Assembly: GCA_035652815.1 (NCBI GenBank)
Contig: DASRDB010000023.1
Coordinates: forward strand, 62,001 to 126,000
Origin: DASRDB01 sp035652815
GTDB lineage: Bacteria; Chloroflexota; Ktedonobacteria; Ktedonobacterales; Ktedonobacteraceae
Length of the DNA: 64,000 bases
Reading direction: 5' to 3'
Positions 1-8,772 of the stretch are shown here, piece by piece (position 1 is the first letter of the stretch; each line of letters starts with the position of its first letter). The notes below the pieces were generated by a model. The model saw nothing but the letters and a program-made list of their open reading frames with translations. It was not told the DNA's origin and did not search any database. The position numbers and the translations under genes were made by a program.

Positions 1-1
1 G

Positions 2-94
2 TTCCACTGCCACATCCTCTCGCACCTGATGAACCCGGGTCAGTCAGAGGGTGAGATGGGAGGTCTGATCGTCCTGGTGGAATACGCGAAGTAA
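2..94 (+). CDS. Multicopper oxidase, C-terminal fragment (gene enters from the left edge)
   Basis: The window opens inside a gene whose last 30 codons are readable in the frame starting at base 2 and end with TAA at 92-94. The fragment begins with the FHCHILSH motif followed by NPGQ and EMGG, which is the type 1/type 3 copper-ligand block at the extreme C-terminus of multicopper oxidases (His-Cys-His, then His, then the axial Met). These enzymes couple oxidation of phenols, metal ions or nitrite-like substrates to copper-centred electron transfer and are usually exported. Substrate class cannot be decided from this fragment. A rho-independent terminator follows directly, so it is the last gene of its transcript. 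Confidence 0.8.
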   Translation, partial: FHCHILSHLMNPGQSEGEMGGLIVLVEYAK

Positions 95-103
95 GTCGTG
101 AAG

Positions 104-137
104 CGGGCGATCATCCCAACGGGTGGTCGCCCTTTTT
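104..137 (+). terminator. Rho-independent terminator after the multicopper oxidase gene
   Basis: GGGCGATCATCC at 105-116 pairs with GGTGGTCGCCC ending at 132 (with G-U pairs), and is followed at once by TTTTT at 133-137. It lies ten bases after the stop codon of the oxidase and isolates it from the usp genes. Confidence 0.8.
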
Positions 138-325
138 ATAAAAGTCCACTTGCCAACTATGGGCTGAGAATTTTCCAACCCACAGCCCGACAAGGAAGTC
201 GATAATTGCAGCACCCTCAAGCGGGTCGAGAACGAGCGGCAACTCCTGGTGCTTCCAGTGAGGAAAGTATAGTACTCAAGCCCGAAGAGGTCAAGTGAAA
301 ATGCAATAACATAAGGAGAACAAAC

Positions 326-1363
326 ATGTTCGAACGAATTCTTGTCCCATTAGATGGTTCAGAGCGCGCTGAAAGCGCCATTCCGATAGCAGCCCGCGTA
401 GCCCGCGCATATGATGGCTCCATTGTATTGCTCAGGGTGGTCACTACTCCTATTGAGTATGGCCCGTACCTCGCTCCCTCTGAATCCTTGATGCGTAGAA
501 CGGTTGAGGAGGATGTAGCCGAGGCCACGAAGTACCTTGAGAGAGTCGCGAAATCAGAAGCATTGGCCGGAATTACTGTGGAGGCCAAAGCGCTTTTTGG
601 CGCTGCTGCTCCAACCATTATGGATGCCATTCCCCTGTTCCAGATCAACCTGGTAGCGATGTGCAGTCACGGCTATACCGGCGTCAAACGCTGGATTTTA
701 GGGAGCGTGGCAGATAAGATTGTGCGCTATGCGCCCGTGCCTGTGTTCATCCTGCGCGATGGCATGCCATTGACCACCACGCCGGAGAAGCCGGTGCGCG
801 CCCTGGTCTCGCTGGATGGGTCTGCTCTTTCGGAAGCCGTGCTTGAGCCTGCGGCCTACCTGGTTTCCGCGCTGGCAGAGGGAACTTCAGCGCGCGGCGA
901 ACTGCATCTCCTGCGCGTGGTAGATCTGCCCTATGCCAGCAGCACGCTGCATAGCCAGGCCTACATCACGAAGGAAACTCGCGAAAAGGCTCGCGCTGAT
1001 GCCGAGGCGTACCTGGAAAAGATGCAGAATCTGCTCTACAACGCCGGTGTTGAAATGTTCAATATCACGGTCTCCACTTCTGTAGCAAGCGATCCTGATG
1101 TAGCCGAGGCCATCGCAAAAACAGCCGAGGGCTATGACCTGATTGCTATGGCAACGCATGGCCGTAGCGGTGTAAGTCACTTCTTGCTGGGCAGCATCAC
1201 CGAGCGCGTGTTGCATACCACCAAACTGCCCTTGATGGTGGTACGCCCGCAAAAACAGGCGGCAAAAACCAGCGAGGAGCAGGTGATGGTGGAAGGAGAG
1301 GAGATCGTGGTTAACACCAGCGAGGAAAAGGGAACTGAGCAGGGTTGGGTTGGACTTCTGTAA
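326..1363 (+). CDS. Universal stress protein with two tandem UspA domains
   Basis: The 345-residue protein holds two UspA folds, about residues 1-148 and 155-315, followed by a short acidic tail. Each domain starts with a beta-strand ending in the typical 'VPLDGS' or 'VSLDGS' turn and ends with the nucleotide-loop pattern: 'SHG' plus nine residues plus 'GS' at residues 114-127, and 'THG' plus nine plus 'GS' in domain 2. The first Gly of the ATP motif G2xG9xG(S/T) is Cys in domain 1 and Ala in domain 2, so ATP binding may be altered. Usp proteins are cytosolic stress and energy-status proteins; the exact role is unknown. A good Shine-Dalgarno sequence (AAGGAGAA) precedes the ATG. The next gene, 35 bases downstream, is a paralogue and probably co-transcribed. 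Confidence 0.93.
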   Translation: MFERILVPLDGSERAESAIPIAARVARAYDGSIVLLRVVTTPIEYGPYLAPSESLMRRTVEEDVAEATKYLERVAKSEALAGITVEAKALFGAAAPTIMDAIPLFQINLVAMCSHGYTGVKRWILGSVADKIVRYAPVPVFILRDGMPLTTTPEKPVRALVSLDGSALSEAVLEPAAYLVSALAEGTSARGELHLLRVVDLPYASSTLHSQAYITKETREKARADAEAYLEKMQNLLYNAGVEMFNITVSTSVASDPDVAEAIAKTAEGYDLIAMATHGRSGVSHFLLGSITERVLHTTKLPLMVVRPQKQAAKTSEEQVMVEGEEIVVNTSEEKGTEQGWVGLL

Positions 1364-1398
1364 CTACAATGGCCTTAGAATTTAGAAAGGAGAAGGCC

Positions 1399-2427
1399 AT
1401 GTATAAGCGCATAATGGTTCCGCTGGATGGTTCGGAGCGCGCGGAGAAAGCTCTTCCCGTAGCCGCGCGTATCGCTCGTGCTTCCAGCGGCATAGTAATA
1501 CTGGCGCAGGTGGCCGCGTTGCCTGTGACTTACACCTCCTACACGATGGCGGCCTATGCCGGCGATGCCATTGATGAGGAACTGCATAGCATCGAAAGCT
1601 ACCTGAACGATTTGAGCAAACGAGGAGTATTGCAAGGAGTGAAGACGGAGACAAAGGTGCTGTTTGGCTCGGCAGCACCTACACTTCTTTCGATTGCCAC
1701 CTCGTGTAACGCGGATTTGATCGTGATGACCAGTCACGGGCGAACGGGCCTGAAGCGCTGGGTGCTGGGCAGTGTGGCGCAGAAGATTGCGCGCACCAGC
1801 CCGGTGCCGGTGCTGGTGCTGCGCGAGAATGGCATCATGCCGGTCACATCGGCCGCAGGAAGTCGTGCCTTGCGCGCTCTTGTAACCCTGGATGGTTCGG
1901 TCATAGCAAAGGCCGCGCTTGAGCCAGCAGCTTACCTCGTCTCGGCTCTGTCCGCTCCTGGCAAGGGCGAGCTACACCTGTTGCGCGTCGTCAAACCGCC
2001 GACCCACTTAAGCCTGCCTGCCGATGTGTCGCTAGAGACCTGGAAGCAGCAGGCTCTGCACAAGGCCAAAGCGTATATGACATCCGTGGTAGAGCATTTA
2101 CGCGAAGGCCCTCTTGCAGCCCTTCATCTCGTAATTACCTGGTCGGTAGTGATGGATGATGACGTTGCTGGAGCTATCGTCCGTTTTGCTGAAAGCGGAG
2201 AAGACGCGGAAGGCGCTGGTATGTCCACGCGCTGCGACTTACTGGCAATGGCGACACATGGTTACACGGGCCTGCAATACTGGGTGCTGGGCAGCATCAC
2301 CGAGCGCGTGCTTGGCTCGACGCGAGTGCCGATGTTGGTTGTCAGGCCATCCGAGATGCCAACTCCAAAGTACGTTGTCGACGGCACGAGTATGTCGTTT
2401 GAGGAGACGGTGCTAACGAACAGGTGA
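1399..2427 (+). CDS. Universal stress protein with two tandem UspA domains (paralogue of the preceding gene)
   Basis: The protein has 342 residues and two UspA domains with 'SHGRTGLKRWVLGS' and 'THGYTGLQYWVLGS' nucleotide loops. An upstream in-frame ATG at 1345 exists, but the ATG at 1399 has a strong AAAGGAGAAGG ribosome site 4-13 bases ahead and its product aligns with the start of the upstream paralogue ('MYKRIMVPLDGSERAEKALP' against 'MFERILVPLDGSERAESAIP'), so 1399 is chosen. It probably arose by tandem duplication of the 326-1363 gene and forms a two-gene operon with it. A short hairpin repeat lies 24 bases after the stop. Confidence 0.93.
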   Translation: MYKRIMVPLDGSERAEKALPVAARIARASSGIVILAQVAALPVTYTSYTMAAYAGDAIDEELHSIESYLNDLSKRGVLQGVKTETKVLFGSAAPTLLSIATSCNADLIVMTSHGRTGLKRWVLGSVAQKIARTSPVPVLVLRENGIMPVTSAAGSRALRALVTLDGSVIAKAALEPAAYLVSALSAPGKGELHLLRVVKPPTHLSLPADVSLETWKQQALHKAKAYMTSVVEHLREGPLAALHLVITWSVVMDDDVAGAIVRFAESGEDAEGAGMSTRCDLLAMATHGYTGLQYWVLGSITERVLGSTRVPMLVVRPSEMPTPKYVVDGTSMSFEETVLTNR

Positions 2428-2451
2428 TGGCGTTTTAAGCGCGAGAGGTTC

Positions 2452-2484
2452 CATGTCATGCTGAGCGCAGCGAAGCATGACATG
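2452..2484. repeat. Short palindromic repeat, compact relative of repeat family A
   Basis: CATGTCATGCT (2452-2462) and AGCATGACATG (2474-2484) form an 11-bp perfect inverted repeat around GAGCGCAGCGA. The loop and arm sequence matches the 'GTCATCCTGAGCGCAGCGAAGGAT' core of the longer family A elements near 10.5, 38.2, 39.1 and 40.2 kb. It could also act as a terminator for the usp operon, though no T-run follows. Confidence 0.7.
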
Positions 2485-2548
2485 CCTGGATATTCCCGCT
2501 TTTTCGTCAATGTTCATTAACTCAGGCTTTTTATTGCGCCCCGCCGTG

Positions 2549-2980
2549 TTAAACCTGCGCCGGAAGGCCAGGAGTGCCTTTACCTGTTTCCAGGTAGGAC
2601 TTCAAGCTGTCCAGGAAGTAGCTCCAATTCCCATGTGTCTGTTCATAGGCCTTATCGACCTGGGCGAATCCATCATGCGTGAAACGCACTCTGGTTCCGT
2701 TATCAACAGGCTCAAGTAGCCAGGTGACGCTGGTTCCTGTCCATTGTGGCGGGCCTTTTCTGGAAATCCAGCCTACTTTCCTGTCCTGCTCAAGTTCGGT
2801 CACTTCAAACTGAAGAACACTGGCTGGCGGTCGAAAGCGAAATTCTCCAGGCGAACCTACCTCTGGTTTGACCCGCGCTTCATTGGACCACCAGCGCGCG
2901 ATTTTGTCAGCATTCGTCAGGGCACCGAAGATACGCTGGGGGGATGCGGCGATGATGCGTTCTTCGATAATAGCTGGCAT
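2549..2980 (-). CDS. SRPBCC / AHSA1-family protein (activator of Hsp90 ATPase homologue-like)
   Basis: The 143-residue protein shows the AHSA1/START-like pattern: 'EERIIAASPQRIFGALTNAD' at the N-terminus, 'IARWWS' soon after, a central 'PGEFRF' strand, 'VTWLLEPVDNGTRVRFTHDGF' and a C-terminal helix ending in 'LDSLKSYLETG'. Members have a hydrophobic ligand-binding cavity and act in the cytosol. In bacteria most are of unknown substrate. The frame is open further upstream, but the ATG at 2980 has AAAGGAG eight bases ahead, so it is the likely start. It is transcribed towards the usp genes and divergently from the Hsp20-like gene. Confidence 0.85.
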   Translation of the reverse strand: MPAIIEERIIAASPQRIFGALTNADKIARWWSNEARVKPEVGSPGEFRFRPPASVLQFEVTELEQDRKVGWISRKGPPQWTGTSVTWLLEPVDNGTRVRFTHDGFAQVDKAYEQTHGNWSYFLDSLKSYLETGKGTPGLPAQV

Positions 2981-3159
2981 GATTGTTGCTCCTTTAGCTT
3001 TCAGAAGTGCGTTCAATTTCACCTTGTTATCAAAACGACGAATAGCCCTGAGCAAAATCGACAATCCCGGTCTCGCAAAAACCCTCGTATACACTCTACG
3101 AAAGCCTCGCGTGTAATCAGTAGACTAAAAACCTTGTGAAAATGGAAAGGGGAAATACC

Positions 3160-3555
3160 ATGCAAGAACAGATCAAAGAACAGACAGTACCGGTCAAGGT
3201 CTATCGCACCGAGGACCGCCTGATGGTGCTTGCGCCGATGCCAGGACTGGAGCCGGAGAACATACAGGTTGAAGTGACACGCGACGGCCATTTGCAGCTA
3301 CATGGCGACTTACGCGCCACGCTCAAAGGAGTCAAAGACCTGCTTATCGATGAATGGAGCATTGGATTCTATACTCGCGACCTGGAATTGCCTGTGCCTG
3401 TGAATGGTGAGATGGCAAATCTCGCCTACGGCAATGGTGTGTTGAATGTTACGCTGCCAATCTCTGAGCAGACCATTCCTGCCCAGTTATCGCTCGAGCA
3501 GGTGGCCCCCGGTCGGGGTCTGCGCCAGGGCAACGCTGGACATCCACCGATGTAG
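3160..3555 (+). CDS. Hsp20/alpha-crystallin-fold small heat-shock-like protein
   Basis: The 131-residue protein contains the alpha-crystallin beta-sandwich pattern: 'VKVYRTEDRLMVLAPMPGLE', then 'IQVEVTRDGHLQLHGD', then 'RDLELPVPVNGEMANLAYGN' and 'GVLNVTLPIS', matching the small-heat-shock A-x-x-x-G-V-L core with 'NGVLNV'. Such proteins are ATP-independent cytosolic holdases. It is shorter at the N-terminus than typical Hsp20s. An ATG at 3136 is in frame, but the ATG at 3160 has AAAGGGG just upstream. Its position beside the usp and AHSA1 genes suggests a small stress-response neighbourhood. Confidence 0.85.
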   Translation: MQEQIKEQTVPVKVYRTEDRLMVLAPMPGLEPENIQVEVTRDGHLQLHGDLRATLKGVKDLLIDEWSIGFYTRDLELPVPVNGEMANLAYGNGVLNVTLPISEQTIPAQLSLEQVAPGRGLRQGNAGHPPM

Positions 3556-3599
3556 TCGCCTCATATGAACTTTGATGATGAAAGAGGGAATATCAAAGA

Positions 3600-3685
3600 T
3601 GTCATGTGAGCGCAGTGAAGCATCTGTGTGACGGATGTATCACCTCTTACTCAGATGCTGAGCGCAGGGAAGCATAACAGGGAGC
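3600..3685. repeat. Degenerate family A repeat remnants
   Basis: Two imperfect direct copies of the motif TGAGCGCAG(T/G)GAAGCAT lie here, at about 3607 and 3658, resembling the core of the family A palindromes. They look like decayed elements. The rest of this gap down to the terminator at 3729 shows no coding potential. Confidence 0.4.
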
Positions 3686-3728
3686 GCAATCCCCTGGTAT
3701 TTCATCAAAAATCATATGTATAGAGCAT

Positions 3729-3761
3729 AAAAAAGGGGTACGTACAGGAATGTACGTACCC
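3729..3761 (-). terminator. Rho-independent terminator of the DoxX gene
   Basis: On the minus strand GGGTACGTACA, loop TTCC, TGTACGTACCC form a perfect 11-bp stem, followed by a run of six T (AAAAAA at 3729-3734 on the plus strand). It lies about 40 bases beyond the DoxX stop codon. Confidence 0.88.
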
Positions 3762-3803
3762 GTCCTGTTGATCTTCAGAAGATCATTGCCACCATTACCC
3801 ACA

Positions 3804-4463
3804 TTAGCTTGCAAGTTTGGCGGGAGCAGGAGGCGTTACTTTTGTCTCCTTCGGTTTCTGTGCCAGTGAGCCGGTCCAGGGTGTGCCAAGCAGCGGGAGC
3901 AGGTAGCGGTCAACACCGTAGTAACCTGCGATACGCCAGGCCAGCATCAGGAACAGGGCCAGCGAGCCGATGATCGGGTTGATGCTTACAGCACCGGCGA
4001 GCATGAAGTTCAGGTTCATGAACAGGCCGAAGAAGGCTGCAATACCGGTCAGCACACCAAAGATCAGGCCAAGTCCGACCAGAATCTCACCAAAGGTGAC
4101 GACGTAAGTGAGAACCGGAGCCGCCGGAAGGGCCATGTGTTGAATGAACCAGCCATACCAGCCCTGAACTGCCGGGTGCGCTCCCGCAGTCTGTGCAAGC
4201 GCGCCTTTCAGGAAGCCCGACAACGCCGCGCCAGCATGAGCATTGAAGACCCAGGGGCTGCCAACTTTCTCACCAAAGGAGCCAATATCGATGGAATAGC
4301 CGGTCAGCTTCTCCCATCCAGCAACCAACCACTGCCAGCCAACATACACGCGAACAATCAACCAGAACCATGCCATACGAGAGTCTGCAAACAGGAAGCG
4401 AGCGATTGGAGGCTCGGGAACTTGTGTCGCGGCCTTTGGCCGTATATTTCTAACGATACTCAT
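3804..4463 (-). CDS. DoxX/DoxD-family integral membrane protein
   Basis: The 219-residue protein has an N-terminal cytosolic stretch and about four hydrophobic helices. The first carries 'WFWLIVRVYVGWQWLVAGWEKL', the DoxX/TQO signature of an aromatic-rich helix ending in G-W-x-K. Later helices hold 'VTFGEILVGLGLIFGVLTGIAA', 'FFGLFMNLNFMLAGAVS' and 'LALFLMLAWRIAGYYG'. Relatives include the small subunit of thiosulfate:quinone oxidoreductase and redox-linked membrane proteins; the substrate here is unknown. The upstream in-frame ATG at 4499 is less likely than the ATG at 4463, which has AAGGAG eight bases ahead. It is a single-gene transcript with its own terminator. Confidence 0.88.
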   Translation of the reverse strand: MSIVRNIRPKAATQVPEPPIARFLFADSRMAWFWLIVRVYVGWQWLVAGWEKLTGYSIDIGSFGEKVGSPWVFNAHAGAALSGFLKGALAQTAGAHPAVQGWYGWFIQHMALPAAPVLTYVVTFGEILVGLGLIFGVLTGIAAFFGLFMNLNFMLAGAVSINPIIGSLALFLMLAWRIAGYYGVDRYLLPLLGTPWTGSLAQKPKETKVTPPAPAKLAS

Positions 4464-4676
4464 GATTTTTACTCCTTGAACGGTCTGCTTTTTACTCACT
4501 CCTTGTGAGGCTATGCGCTCGAGGTTCTCTTTGAGATTTCCTCGTTCCGTTCGTCACTTAGAGAATAAGCTTTTTCTATCACTAGGGAGTCACAGCAAGG
4601 GGGAAATTCCTCACGGGCGTATCACGATTAGATTTTTCAAGTACCGGGGCCTGAAAACCAGGGCGACCACGGTTTT

Positions 4677-4746
4677 CCAGGGCGACCGCAAGGGTGCGCC
4701 CCTACTATGTCGTTCAGGTAGGGGCGCACCCTTGCGGTCGCCCTGG
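4677..4746. repeat. Family C palindromic repeat (29-bp perfect arms)
   Basis: The arms 4677-4705 and 4718-4746 are exact reverse complements over 29 bases (CCAGGGCGACCGCAAGGGTG at the outer end). Just before the left arm, 4654-4676 repeats part of the outer end (AAAACCAGGGCGACCA), so the terminus is duplicated. A second member with a one-base shorter core is at 29253-29319. The remainder of the 380-base gap between the DoxX gene and the S53 peptidase gene holds no ORF that I believe; the peptidase promoter is expected in 4747-4830. Confidence 0.9.
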
Positions 4747-4843
4747 TTTTCACAATGGTTAGTACTATCTTTCCTCTTGAGATTTCAACCACCTCTCTAT
4801 ACTGAAAGAAAAGGCCGGTTTACGGCTTATTCAGGAGGTTGGA

Positions 4844-7800
4844 ATGTTGCGGTCTTCCAGGTGGCTACTCTGGGGAACGTTGCTGGTGTTGTTGGGAAGT
4901 CTGGGAATGCCCTTGCTCTCCTTGAATCCGGTGTATGCTGCTTCGCTTGCTCCCACTGCGAGCATTGGTGAAACATCGCCACTTGTAGCGCGCAGTCAAA
5001 AAATAGGGGAGGCAAATGCCGAACAGCAGCTTGCGCTCAGCATTCAGTTAAGCCTGCGTAACGTCTCCGCGTTACAAAGCTCTATCTCGGCAATCTATAC
5101 GCCGGGTTCCTCGCTCTATCATCACTACCTGCGCCCCCAGCAGTTCGCTGCGCTCTACGGGCCAACTGCTAATGAGGTACAGCAGGTCACACAGTATTTA
5201 CAGGCCCAGGGCTTTAATGTTACCCGCGCCGTAGCGGGAGAGCAGGTAATTGATTTTTCCGGCACAGTCGGCCAGGCTGAACGCGCCTTCAGCGTCACCA
5301 TCTCAACCTATCGCGCGCGCGATGGTCGTCTTTTCTATGCGAACTCGACCGCTCCTCGCGTGCCGCTCAATCTGCGCCCATATATTCTCAATATTAGCGG
5401 TCTGAGCAATGCCGTCATACGCCAGCACCCACCCATCAACGCGCACGCACTGAATACTGCTAAGGTGAACACAACCAGTTGTCCTGGCCCGGGCAGCAAT
5501 TACCTCACGCCTGCGCAGTTTGCCACTGCCTATAACTTCAACGCGGCCTATAACGCTGGCTATCGTGGCGAGGGTCAGAGCATCGCCCTCTTTGAACTCG
5601 ACAGCTATACGCCGGGAGATATCTCGGGTTATCAAGCCTGCTTTGATGGCAACTCGCCAACACGCATTCAAACAACTCTGATCGATGGCGGTCCCGGTCC
5701 CCAGACCGCAGGCGGCCTGGAGGTCGAACTGGACATGGACTTGTTGTTGGGAATGCTTCCGCACCTGTCGAACCTCTTCGTCTATGAAGCTCCCAACAAC
5801 GATACCGGCTCCAACGACGAGTGGTCGCAAATCCTCGCGGATGATGTTCCTATAGTCAGTACAAGCTGGGGCATGTGCGAATCAGGTCTATCGGCTTCGA
5901 ATATCAACGCCGAAGCGCAATTCTTTATGCAGGCAGCTATGCAGGGACAGACGCTGCTTGCCGCATCCGGCGATAATGGAGCCTATGACTGTGGTGATAC
6001 GAACCTGGCTGTAGATGATCCCGCGAGCAATCCCTATATGACCGGAGTGGGTGGGACTCATCTCGCGGTAAACAGCAACAGTAGTTATAACAGCGAAAGC
6101 GTCTGGTCAAGTACACCGTACACAGATAACGGCTCCGGTGGTGGAATCAGCCAGTTGTGGAGCATGCCGGGCTATCAAAGCGGCCCCGGCGTTCTCAATA
6201 GTTATAGTAGTGGCTCGCCCTGCCATGCGAGTAGCGGCCAGTACTGCCGCGAAGTGCCAGATGTGGCAATGAATGCTGATCCCAATGTGGGTTATGTAGT
6301 TTACTGCACGATTTCGATAGCGGGCTGTTCTGCAAGCTATCCCTTTGTAAGTATCGGTGGCACCTCGGCTGCCGCACCAATGTGGGCTGCAATTGTCGCC
6401 CTGGCAAATCAGTATGCGCATGCCAAAGGTGGAAGCAATTTAGGATTTCTTAATCCAACTGTATATTCCCTGCTCAGGAACACTTCGTTGTATAGCTGTA
6501 TATTTCACGATGTGACTGGCGGCAATAACCTTCACTATTCAGCTACTTTTGGTTACGATATGGCAACAGGACTGGGTTCGGTTAATGCTTATGGCTTTAT
6601 GCTGGTCGCATCAGGCGCTTCTCCTGCTGGATTCTGCTGGTACTTTGCTGAAGGGCATACTGGGGATAACTTCCAGGAGTATCTTACTCTTGAGAATGCC
6701 AATGTGTTGAATGCTGCTCATGTTATAGTGAACTACTTATTGCGGGGAAAGCCGTCATTTAAGCAGTTCCTCACACTCAATCCGCATTCTCGCACCACAG
6801 TCAACGTCAACAACGTAATGCGCGTTCCCAACTATGCCGTTCCTGGACAGGATGTTTCGCTCTACATCACCTCGGATATTCCCATTGTGGCCGAGCGGCC
6901 CATCTACTTCGTCTTCCTGCACAACACGCAGGGCGGCTCGGATGTGCTGGGCACATCGACGCCAGGGATGCACTTCACCTTTGCCAACGGTGAGACGCTG
7001 TCCGGCTTCTCTACCTATATCTCGGTCTTGAATCCACTCGGGCAGCCGACCGCGACCGTTACTGCGACCTATTACAGCGGTGGTGTGAGAATTGGGCAGA
7101 GTACGATGAGCGTACCATCGGGTCAGCGCAATACACTGATGGCGAACAATTCGCTGCCGGTTGGCAAGCAATTTCTAATCCAGATTGACTCTACACAGCC
7201 GATTGTGGTCGAGCGACCCATGTACTTCCATACCTCTGTACCGGGCGTTGCCAGCCTTGTGCAGGGCGGCGACTCGGTTCCCGGAGTATTGCCCGTCGCG
7301 AGCTGGTATTTCGCCGATGGCTATACAGGCAACAATACGCATCCATCGCAGGAGAACCTGATCCTGGCGAACCCGGATGCCAACAATTCTGGCAGCGCAG
7401 CCTCTGTTACCATCACCTATGCCTTTACCAACGGCGGCACGAAAAATGTGAATGTTTCGGTCCCGGCCAGAAGCCAGCTCATCGAGAACGTCAATAGTGA
7501 TGTTGGTTCGGGCGCGCTGGTAGCAATGAAGATCGTCTCGACGAATGGCATCACGATCGTTGCCGAGCGCCAGCAATTCTTTTACTATCCGGCGCTGGCT
7601 CCGCAGCCGACCGGAGTTGAGGTAGTTGGCGTCTCGCCGGGAAACAATGGCCTGTCGAACGTGTACAGCTTTGCCGAGGGACACCTGGGCAACTCGTTCA
7701 GCGAGAACATTACCCTGTTTAATCCGAACAACGCGGGTGTGAACGTCTCTATCACCTACTTCGTGACGCGCGGCTCGACTCAGACCGTTTCGCAACAGCA

Positions 7801-8026
7801 GGTCTATCTCGCGCCAACCAGCGTGCTTCAGATCAACGCCAATACCTTCCTGAACATTCCGGCCAACTCTTCGGGCAGCATTCCTGAAGATACCTCGGTC
7901 GTGGTGCAATCCCTGCCTGGCAATGGAGGCAGCGCTCTGCCCATCGTCGCTGAGCGCGCCCTCTACTTTGACTTCATGAATTCGATCTCCGGCTCAACCA
8001 GCGTGATTGGCTACACAGGGTCGTAA
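4844..8026 (+). CDS. Secreted S53 (sedolisin/kumamolisin-type) serine-carboxyl peptidase with four C-terminal beta repeats
   Basis: The 1060-residue precursor starts after an AGGAGG site. Residues 1-31 are a signal peptide ending 'NPVYA'. A pro-domain (about 35-190, 'LYHHYLRPQQFAALYGPT') keeps the zymogen inactive. The catalytic domain carries all S53 residues: Glu293 and Asp297 in 'GLEVELDMDL', Trp342 in 'STSWGM' and nucleophile Ser508 in 'GGTSAAAPMW'. The calcium-site motif 'HDVTGGNN' with 'GYDMATGLGSVN' follows. Beyond residue 595 come four copies of a roughly 110-residue beta domain beginning 'YFAEGHTG', 'FTFANGE', 'YFADGYTG' and 'SFAEGHLG' and ending 'IVAERPIYF'-like. Family members cleave proteins at acidic pH outside the cell. 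The repeats probably bind the surface or a polymer (inference). A strong terminator follows. Confidence 0.95.
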   Translation: MLRSSRWLLWGTLLVLLGSLGMPLLSLNPVYAASLAPTASIGETSPLVARSQKIGEANAEQQLALSIQLSLRNVSALQSSISAIYTPGSSLYHHYLRPQQFAALYGPTANEVQQVTQYLQAQGFNVTRAVAGEQVIDFSGTVGQAERAFSVTISTYRARDGRLFYANSTAPRVPLNLRPYILNISGLSNAVIRQHPPINAHALNTAKVNTTSCPGPGSNYLTPAQFATAYNFNAAYNAGYRGEGQSIALFELDSYTPGDISGYQACFDGNSPTRIQTTLIDGGPGPQTAGGLEVELDMDLLLGMLPHLSNLFVYEAPNNDTGSNDEWSQILADDVPIVSTSWGMCESGLSASNINAEAQFFMQAAMQGQTLLAASGDNGAYDCGDTNLAVDDPASNPYMTGVGGTHLAVNSNSSYNSESVWSSTPYTDNGSGGGISQLWSMPGYQSGPGVLNSYSSGSPCHASSGQYCREVPDVAMNADPNVGYVVYCTISIAGCSASYPFVSIGGTSAAAPMWAAIVALANQYAHAKGGSNLGFLNPTVYSLLRNTSLYSCIFHDVTGGNNLHYSATFGYDMATGLGSVNAYGFMLVASGASPAGFCWYFAEGHTGDNFQEYLTLENANVLNAAHVIVNYLLRGKPSFKQFLTLNPHSRTTVNVNNVMRVPNYAVPGQDVSLYITSDIPIVAERPIYFVFLHNTQGGSDVLGTSTPGMHFTFANGETLSGFSTYISVLNPLGQPTATVTATYYSGGVRIGQSTMSVPSGQRNTLMANNSLPVGKQFLIQIDSTQPIVVERPMYFHTSVPGVASLVQGGDSVPGVLPVASWYFADGYTGNNTHPSQENLILANPDANNSGSAASVTITYAFTNGGTKNVNVSVPARSQLIENVNSDVGSGALVAMKIVSTNGITIVAERQQFFYYPALAPQPTGVEVVGVSPGNNGLSNVYSFAEGHLGNSFSENITLFNPNNAGVNVSITYFVTRGSTQTVSQQQVYLAPTSVLQINANTFLNIPANSSGSIPEDTSVVVQSLPGNGGSALPIVAERALYFDFMNSISGSTSVIGYTGS

Positions 8027-8049
8027 AGTTATCCTTCTTCAAAAGAATG

Positions 8050-8081
8050 GGGGAGAAAGGCAATGTCTTTCTCCCCTTTTT
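8050..8081 (+). terminator. Rho-independent terminator of the S53 peptidase gene
   Basis: GGGGAGAAAG at 8050-8059, loop GCAATGT, CTTTCTCCCC at 8067-8076, then TTTTT. The stem is perfect over 10 bp and begins 24 bases after the stop codon. Confidence 0.93.
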
Positions 8082-8130
8082 GTACTTGCGCGCTGGTTAG
8101 CTCTTAGCGGTCCTTTAGAGGCTGTGGATA

Positions 8131-8607
8131 TCAACCACAGGCGCTAACTCCATTAATTGATCCGCATATGCGCAAAGGTTTGGAGGCGAATATCATCGCC
8201 GTATGGACTTTGGTGACATTGTTGTTTGTCATAGAGTAGGAGAGGCCGTCACTGCGGATGATTTGCGCATAGAGTGTAGCCGGTTGATTAGAGATCGTGC
8301 GTGTCCAGGCAGAGAGGCAGTGAGAGGAGTAAACGAACTCCACCTCTCCGAGAGTCTGCGTTCCCGAGATGATCGGAACGGTTTTGAGGACAGAGGCATC
8401 AAAGGTGCATCCCTGTGCTTCAGGCTGCTGTCCATCACAGTTGGCGTCATTGGGCTGCGCGCCACAGTAATTGGTAGGCGTAGAAAGCGCTGCAGCGTGA
8501 GCTTTCAAAGGGGCAACGGTCGAGGCAAAAAATGCGATCAACGCGACCGCAAGCAAACTACCTACAAGTGTTTTAAGCCAGTTTCGACGATACATGAAAT
8601 TTCCCAT
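8131..8607 (-). CDS. Small secreted Cys-containing protein of unknown function
   Basis: The 158-residue product has a clear export signal: 'MYRRNWLKTLVGSLLAVALI' and a further hydrophobic stretch ending at 'LKAHAA', with cleavage expected near residue 39. The mature part of about 120 residues is polar, with six cysteines that could form three disulfides ('NYCGAQPNDANCDG', 'QGCTFD', 'SSHCLS', 'RICGS', 'SACG'). I recognise no enzymatic motif. The start may be the ATG at 8607 or the one at 8595; both give the same signal peptide. It is a convergent neighbour of the S53 peptidase and faces a TrmB-type regulator gene. Confidence 0.7.
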   Translation of the reverse strand: MGNFMYRRNWLKTLVGSLLAVALIAFFASTVAPLKAHAAALSTPTNYCGAQPNDANCDGQQPEAQGCTFDASVLKTVPIISGTQTLGEVEFVYSSHCLSAWTRTISNQPATLYAQIIRSDGLSYSMTNNNVTKVHTAMIFASKPLRICGSINGVSACG

Positions 8608-8743
8608 ACCTTTCTTTTGAAATCTGTTCTTCCTTTTCTAGAAGATTCTGCAAATCGTTTTTATTTGCACGCCCAATATACGGGAAACATAAAAAGTTAG
8701 ATCAAAATCTGGCCTTGTATTTTTCTTAGCAAGAAGTCGTGCC

Positions 8744-8772
8744 TTGACATCTTTCGCTTTGTAAGCTACTAT
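8744..8772 (+). promoter_or_regulatory. Sigma-70-type promoter of the TrmB-family regulator gene
   Basis: TTGACA (8744-8749), a 17-base spacer and TACTAT (8767-8772) match the consensus closely. The expected transcription start falls in the palindrome at 8769-8796, and the coding start is at 8819. Confidence 0.85.

Noticed and set aside
7175..7909. 244-codon minus-strand frame inside the S53 peptidase gene
   Set aside because: Shadow of the repeat-domain coding region, with no start signals.
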